Assembly (NCBI GenBank): GCA_031258915.1
Contig: JAIRMD010000208.1
Location: forward strand, 1 to 9,594
Source of the DNA: Prevotellaceae bacterium
GTDB lineage: Bacteria > Bacteroidota > Bacteroidia > Bacteroidales > UBA932
DNA length: 9,594 bases
Direction: 5' to 3'
In this document: piece by piece, positions 6,455 to 9,594 of the stretch
Layout of the letters: each line of letters opens with the position of its first letter
Position numbering within the stretch: the first letter of the stretch is position 1
Translations under genes and position numbers: made by a program
The notes under the pieces: generated by a model
Database searches by the model: none
Told to the model about the DNA's origin: nothing
Seen by the model: the letters and a program-made list of their open reading frames with translations, nothing else

Positions 6455-8629
6455 TTAAAACGCTACGCTTATTCCCGGGCTTATCATCACAAAGGGTATT
6501 TTTTCCTGCAGCTTGTAGCCCACCCCCACGTGAATGGGGACGTTGAACATCCGGCGGCTGCTGAGCGGGTAGATGCTGCCGAGCGCAACAAAGGCGAGGT
6601 CGCGCTTGGCGTCTTCCCTAAAGTTGAAGGTGTTGATGAAGAGAAATCCTGCGCCGCAGCGGTAGGGCTTCATCTTTCCGGCTTTTTCGCTGTTGGTAAA
6701 GCTGAACTGCGCAATGAGCGCAATGCTGATGCCGCCAAGGTTGTCGGTGAACGATGATTTCTTTTGCGACTCCTTATCCGTTTGGCTTTCGCCCAGATTC
6801 TGGATGAGCATGCCTGCCGGCAGCGAGAGGTCAATGTCGAACAGCATCTTGGGCTGGTAGATGACCTCCACGCGCTTCTCAAAGGTCGGCTCGGAGTACT
6901 TCTCCGCCGAATGCCTGATGTCGAGCTGCACCTTTCCAAAGTTATCCAAGTCGTTTGTTTTGGTGTTCAGGATGTTGTTGAAGTTGATGTTTTCGCTCAG
7001 GCAATTTTTGTCCTTGTAGTATGCGCCGCGCGGCGAGGTTTCGTCGGGGCACACCAGCTGGCTTTTGAGCGAGCGCATTTCAATAATCTCCCCGCGCTTG
7101 CCCAGAATGCGCACGTCAATGTCCAAGTACTGCTTGCCGTACAGCTTGGCCTTGCCGTCTATCATCTCCCTGTCGAACAGCAGCGAAAACTCCTTGAGAA
7201 CGCTGCGCGATATGATGATGTTGCTGACTTCATTCACCTGCACCTTGTCGCCGTAGCTGAGCGTAATAAAATCGAAGGGGCGCGGATGCTGGTACTCCTC
7301 TACCTGTAGGACTTTCCCTGTGGGCTGCCTGTTGTTGAGCAGGGCAATTTGCCGCTTGTTGACGCTCATCGGGATGTAGAGCCTGAACATCCGCCGCGTT
7401 TCGGTTTGGTCGATAGTGTCGGAGGTAACATCTACGGCATCCTGCCATGCAAAGCGGGCTTTGTGTAGCGACTTTCCCTCTATGCTCACGTCTACTTGCT
7501 CGCCGGGGTTTACCTTGTTGTCGGCCTGCCAGTCTCTGCCCTCGTGGAGCACGTGCATGGCCGATATTTGTGTTTGCGGCGTAATGTCGAGGTTGGTAAT
7601 AAACATCGGCGTGTCGCTCATTTTGATGTACAGGTATCCATCGGTGCTGCGGTGGAGGTTGAAGACGGTAAACTTGCACAGCGTCTTATCGTTCGCCAAA
7701 TCTTTGATGGTAAACAGCTCTCCGATGAGCGACCCGCCGGCGGCTTCCTGATCTTCTATCCGGTAGGTTCTGTTGAGCTGCAGGCGGCGGCTGTTGTCTA
7801 TCACAACGTTCACGCCCTTGTAGCGGGCTTCGTCGTCGTAGGTTACCTCTTTTTTGTCCATGTTCAAAAACGCAAGGCGGCTCGCCTTGATGGTGAACTG
7901 CTGCGACTGTAGCGCAACGATGTTGCTCAGCTTCTTGTTGGCATCAAGAAATGGGGCGACGGTTTCCAGCGTGGCGTCAATGTTTTTTACGCCCAGCTCG
8001 CGCGGCTGCACAATCAGCATTAGCCTGCCATCCCGCATCACCACGCGGTAGTCTATACCGTTGCTGTTCTGCCAGTCGCTCGTTGGCTTTATGTTCTCCA
8101 CGTTGTTTGTTTCCAGCTCAAAGCTCTTTTCTTCGCCCACAAAAAGGATGTCGTTGGCAGAGAAAAGCTTCACCCATGTCTGCGTGTAGGGAAACAGCGC
8201 CAGCTCCCAAGTTTTGGTGTGTGGCTGCGCGTTTTCGTCCTCCGGCAGCGTTGTTACGTTGACCAGAATGGAGAGGTGCTCGCTGCCGAACAAATCGGCA
8301 AAGCGGAGGCGCGCACGGTAGCAGGCCTGCTCTTCGAGAAAAGCAAAGGAGTCGAGCGCCTCGTACCCCGCCGACTCAACCAGCGAGAGGCGCTGAATGT
8401 TGCTATCCTCCTTTGGGTAAAATCGCAGCTCGCACGCCGCGTAGCGGTTGCTGTACTCAAAGCAGAGCTGGTGCTTGCGCTGGTGCAGGATGGTGTGATG
8501 GCTCAGCGTGTAGAGGCTTGTATCAATGGCAAGCGTTACCTCCTCGAAGTACTTGTCGGTGGGCGGCGTAGCGTAAATGCCCGCCGGCAAAAGCGCGAGC
8601 AGTATGGCGGTGGCTATTGTGTTTTGCAT
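6455..8629 (-). CDS. Uncharacterised secreted/outer-membrane protein, 724 residues
   Basis: I do not recognise this family. The N-terminus (MQNTIATAILLALLPAGIYA, then TPP) is a typical Sec signal peptide, so the protein is exported. The long middle part is hydrophilic and looks beta-rich, without enzyme motifs I can name. Residues from about 373 (VNPGEQVDVSIEGKSL) to about 420 (YIPMSV) resemble the pattern of an IPT/TIG-like immunoglobulin fold; this is only a pattern impression. From about 585 (VIYQPKMLFDIDLSLPAG) the sequence becomes strand-like with short loops and ends in ISPGISVAF, with the terminal phenylalanine common in outer-membrane beta-barrels; about 140 residues could make a small barrel. 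Start is the ATG at 8629. No good promoter lies in the 62 bp after rubrerythrin (ACGCTTTG at 8653-8646 is a poor match), so co-transcription is possible. A strong terminator follows. Confidence 0.85.
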   Translation of the reverse strand: MQNTIATAILLALLPAGIYATPPTDKYFEEVTLAIDTSLYTLSHHTILHQRKHQLCFEYSNRYAACELRFYPKEDSNIQRLSLVESAGYEALDSFAFLEEQACYRARLRFADLFGSEHLSILVNVTTLPEDENAQPHTKTWELALFPYTQTWVKLFSANDILFVGEEKSFELETNNVENIKPTSDWQNSNGIDYRVVMRDGRLMLIVQPRELGVKNIDATLETVAPFLDANKKLSNIVALQSQQFTIKASRLAFLNMDKKEVTYDDEARYKGVNVVIDNSRRLQLNRTYRIEDQEAAGGSLIGELFTIKDLANDKTLCKFTVFNLHRSTDGYLYIKMSDTPMFITNLDITPQTQISAMHVLHEGRDWQADNKVNPGEQVDVSIEGKSLHKARFAWQDAVDVTSDTIDQTETRRMFRLYIPMSVNKRQIALLNNRQPTGKVLQVEEYQHPRPFDFITLSYGDKVQVNEVSNIIISRSVLKEFSLLFDREMIDGKAKLYGKQYLDIDVRILGKRGEIIEMRSLKSQLVCPDETSPRGAYYKDKNCLSENINFNNILNTKTNDLDNFGKVQLDIRHSAEKYSEPTFEKRVEVIYQPKMLFDIDLSLPAGMLIQNLGESQTDKESQKKSSFTDNLGGISIALIAQFSFTNSEKAGKMKPYRCGAGFLFINTFNFREDAKRDLAFVALGSIYPLSSRRMFNVPIHVGVGYKLQEKIPFVMISPGISVAF

Positions 8630-8691
8630 AGCATAAAGATCCCGACAAAGCGTGCCTGTTGGGGGATTTTTTTATAAAACAAGTAGAATAG

Positions 8692-9264
8692 CTAAAAATT
8701 ATCGGCCAGCAGCTCAAAGTACGCCTGCGGATGCCTGCAGGCGGGGCAGCCGTCGGGTGCCGATGCCCCTTCGTGCACATACCCGCAGTTGCGGCACTTC
8801 CAAAGGGTTTTGTCGCCTCTTTTGAAGACCTCGCCGCGCTCAACGTTGCAGAGCAGCTTGCGGTAGCGCTCCTCGTGGTGCTTTTCGACCGTTGCCACCA
8901 GCTTGAACGTTTCCGCCACTGCTGCAAACCCCTCTTCTTTGGCCACGCTGGCAAACTCGGGGTAAAGCTTCTCCCACTCCTCCAGCTCGCCGTTGGCGGC
9001 GGCGAGCAGATTCTGCGGCGTAGCGCCAATGATGCCCGCCGGATAGGTTGCGGTAATTTCAACGGGGCCGCCTTCCAGATACTTGAAAAACAGCTTGGCG
9101 TGCTCCTCCTCGTTGCCCGCCGTTTCGGCAAAGATGGCGGCGATTTGCTCGTAGCCCTCCTTTTTGGCCACCTTGCCGAAAAAGGTATAGCGGTTGCGCG
9201 CCTGCGATTCTCCGGCAAAAGCCTTCAGCAAGTTTTGTTCGGTTTTTGTTCCTTTTAAGCTCAT
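8692..9264 (-). CDS. rbr: Rubrerythrin
   Basis: Cytoplasmic non-haem di-iron peroxidase that reduces hydrogen peroxide in anaerobes and microaerophiles, using electrons passed through its rubredoxin-like iron centre. With the ATG at 9264 it has 190 residues, normal for the family. The N-terminal ferritin-like four-helix bundle starts SLKGTKTEQNLLKAFAGESQ and shows the di-iron ligand pattern: E19, E52-x2-H55, E93-x2-E96, E127-x2-H130. The C-terminal rubredoxin-like domain has C157-x2-C160 and C173-x2-C176, the paired cysteines for one iron. I prefer the ATG at 9264 over the upstream TTG (9306), because a perfect promoter motif at 9293-9300 lies between them and the protein then begins exactly at the family's usual N-terminus. 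It may share a transcript with the following 724-residue protein gene 62 bp downstream. Confidence 0.95.
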   Translation of the reverse strand: MSLKGTKTEQNLLKAFAGESQARNRYTFFGKVAKKEGYEQIAAIFAETAGNEEEHAKLFFKYLEGGPVEITATYPAGIIGATPQNLLAAANGELEEWEKLYPEFASVAKEEGFAAVAETFKLVATVEKHHEERYRKLLCNVERGEVFKRGDKTLWKCRNCGYVHEGASAPDGCPACRHPQAYFELLADNF

Positions 9265-9292
9265 AGCATTTAAAATTTTGATGATTTGGTGG

Positions 9293-9300
9293 CAAATATA
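9293..9300 (-). promoter_or_regulatory. Bacteroidota -7 promoter element for rubrerythrin
   Basis: The minus strand reads TATATTTG, an exact TAnnTTTG match, giving a short leader of about 20 nt before the ATG at 9264. A -33 TTTG at standard spacing is not obvious. No recognisable redox-regulator operator was seen. Confidence 0.6.
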
Positions 9301-9304
9301 CGAC

Positions 9305-9342
9305 AAAAATCCGAAAGAAGTATACTTTGCCGGAGATTTTTT
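9305..9342. terminator. Bulged hairpin with T-runs on both strands
   Basis: The plus strand pairs TCCG-AAAG (9310-9317) with CTTT-(GC bulge)-CGGA (9325-9334) around a 7-nt loop. It is followed on the plus strand by six T (9337-9342) and on the minus strand by five T (9309-9305). It resembles a bidirectional terminator placed immediately upstream of the rubrerythrin promoter. The two-base bulge and modest stem make it uncertain. Confidence 0.4.
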
Positions 9343-9429
9343 ATCACCCCGAAATCTACATCCCCTGCGTCACCTGCGTTTTAACCGTCCGGAATTATAC
9401 TGCACGCGGGCAGGTTTTGCGCAGCAATA

Positions 9430-9452
9430 ATGCTTCCCCGTAGGGGAAGCAT
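9430..9452 (-). terminator. Strong hairpin after the right-edge gene
   Basis: A perfect 10-bp inverted repeat, ATGCTTCCCC (9430-9439) with GGGGAAGCAT (9443-9452), encloses a 3-nt loop. It begins 28 bp past the stop codon of the partial gene at 9481. There is no U-tract directly after it on the minus strand (the sequence is TATTGC), so it may act as a 3'-end stabiliser or a weak terminator, with the hairpin at 9305-9334 as the second stop. Confidence 0.5.
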
Positions 9453-9480
9453 ATCAGTAGAAAGCGCGTCAATCCCCCCG

Positions 9481-9594
9481 TCACTTCTTCTTCCTCTGAA
9501 TGCGGTACTCCACGTTGACCGGAATGTTGCCGGTGGAGTCAGCCGAGCTCCTGATGGTTTCGTTCACGTAGTCGATGTAGAGCCTGCTGGGGTA
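9481..9594 (-). CDS. C-terminal fragment of an unidentified protein (37 codons)
   Basis: An open frame enters from the right edge on the minus strand and ends at TGA (9483-9481). The visible residues begin YPSRLYIDYVNETIRSS and end VNVEYRIQRKKK, a basic C-terminus. The codon choice (GC-rich third positions such as CTC, ATC, AAC, GTG) matches neighbouring genes, and a strong hairpin follows 28 bp later, so I take it as a real gene end. The fragment is too short for me to assign a family. Confidence 0.6.
   Translation of the reverse strand, partial: YPSRLYIDYVNETIRSSADSTGNIPVNVEYRIQRKKK

Noticed and set aside
6764..7309. 181-codon plus-strand frame opposite the 724-residue protein gene
   Set aside because: Complement of a continuous signal-peptide-bearing gene; Leu/Val/His-rich product typical of antisense translation.
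8523..9218. 231-codon minus-strand frame overlapping rubrerythrin and the next gene's start
   Set aside because: Out-of-frame shadow of rubrerythrin with an Arg/Ser-rich product; rubrerythrin motifs are unambiguous.
9320..9330. Plus-strand GTATACTTTGC as a divergent promoter
   Set aside because: The spacing between TA and TTTG does not fit TAnnTTTG, it lies within a hairpin, and there is no supported plus-strand gene to its right.

Overview
The window looks like chromosomal sequence from a member of the Bacteroidota, most plausibly an anaerobic or microaerophilic Bacteroidales-like organism. Four observations support this: a Bacteroidota-type LptD, a gldE/gldD pair, start regions without Shine-Dalgarno sequences but with TAnnTTTG-type -7 promoter motifs, and a rubrerythrin. 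Most of the sequence is moderately GC-rich. No rRNA, tRNA, CRISPR array or recognisable transposase was seen.

Layout: The left part (1-2666, plus strand) is a nearly complete lptD, the outer-membrane LPS assembly protein. Its signal-peptide reading frame runs off the left edge. Everything to the right is on the minus strand and converges on lptD, with 24 bp between the lptD and gldD stop codons. Read in the direction of transcription, from right to left, the minus strand carries: the last 37 codons of an unknown protein (9594-9481); two hairpins; rubrerythrin with its own promoter (9264-8692); a 724-residue secreted or outer-membrane protein of no recognised family (8629-6455) ending at a clear intrinsic terminator (6426-6404); gldE with its own promoter (6275-4968); an AAA-ATPase-like/PD-(D/E)XK protein gene (4854-3292); and gldD (3272-2691).

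How the genes fit together: LptD, GldE, GldD and the 724-residue protein all appear to be cell-envelope proteins. GldD and GldE are linked to gliding and type IX secretion in Bacteroidota and are normally encoded side by side. Here that pair is split by an AT-richer gene of the expanded AAA-ATPase_like (DUF1703-type) family, which looks like an acquired gene with a candidate promoter of its own. That interruption and the uncharacterised 724-residue envelope protein are the most interesting items. I did not find convincing evidence for a wholly new multi-gene system.
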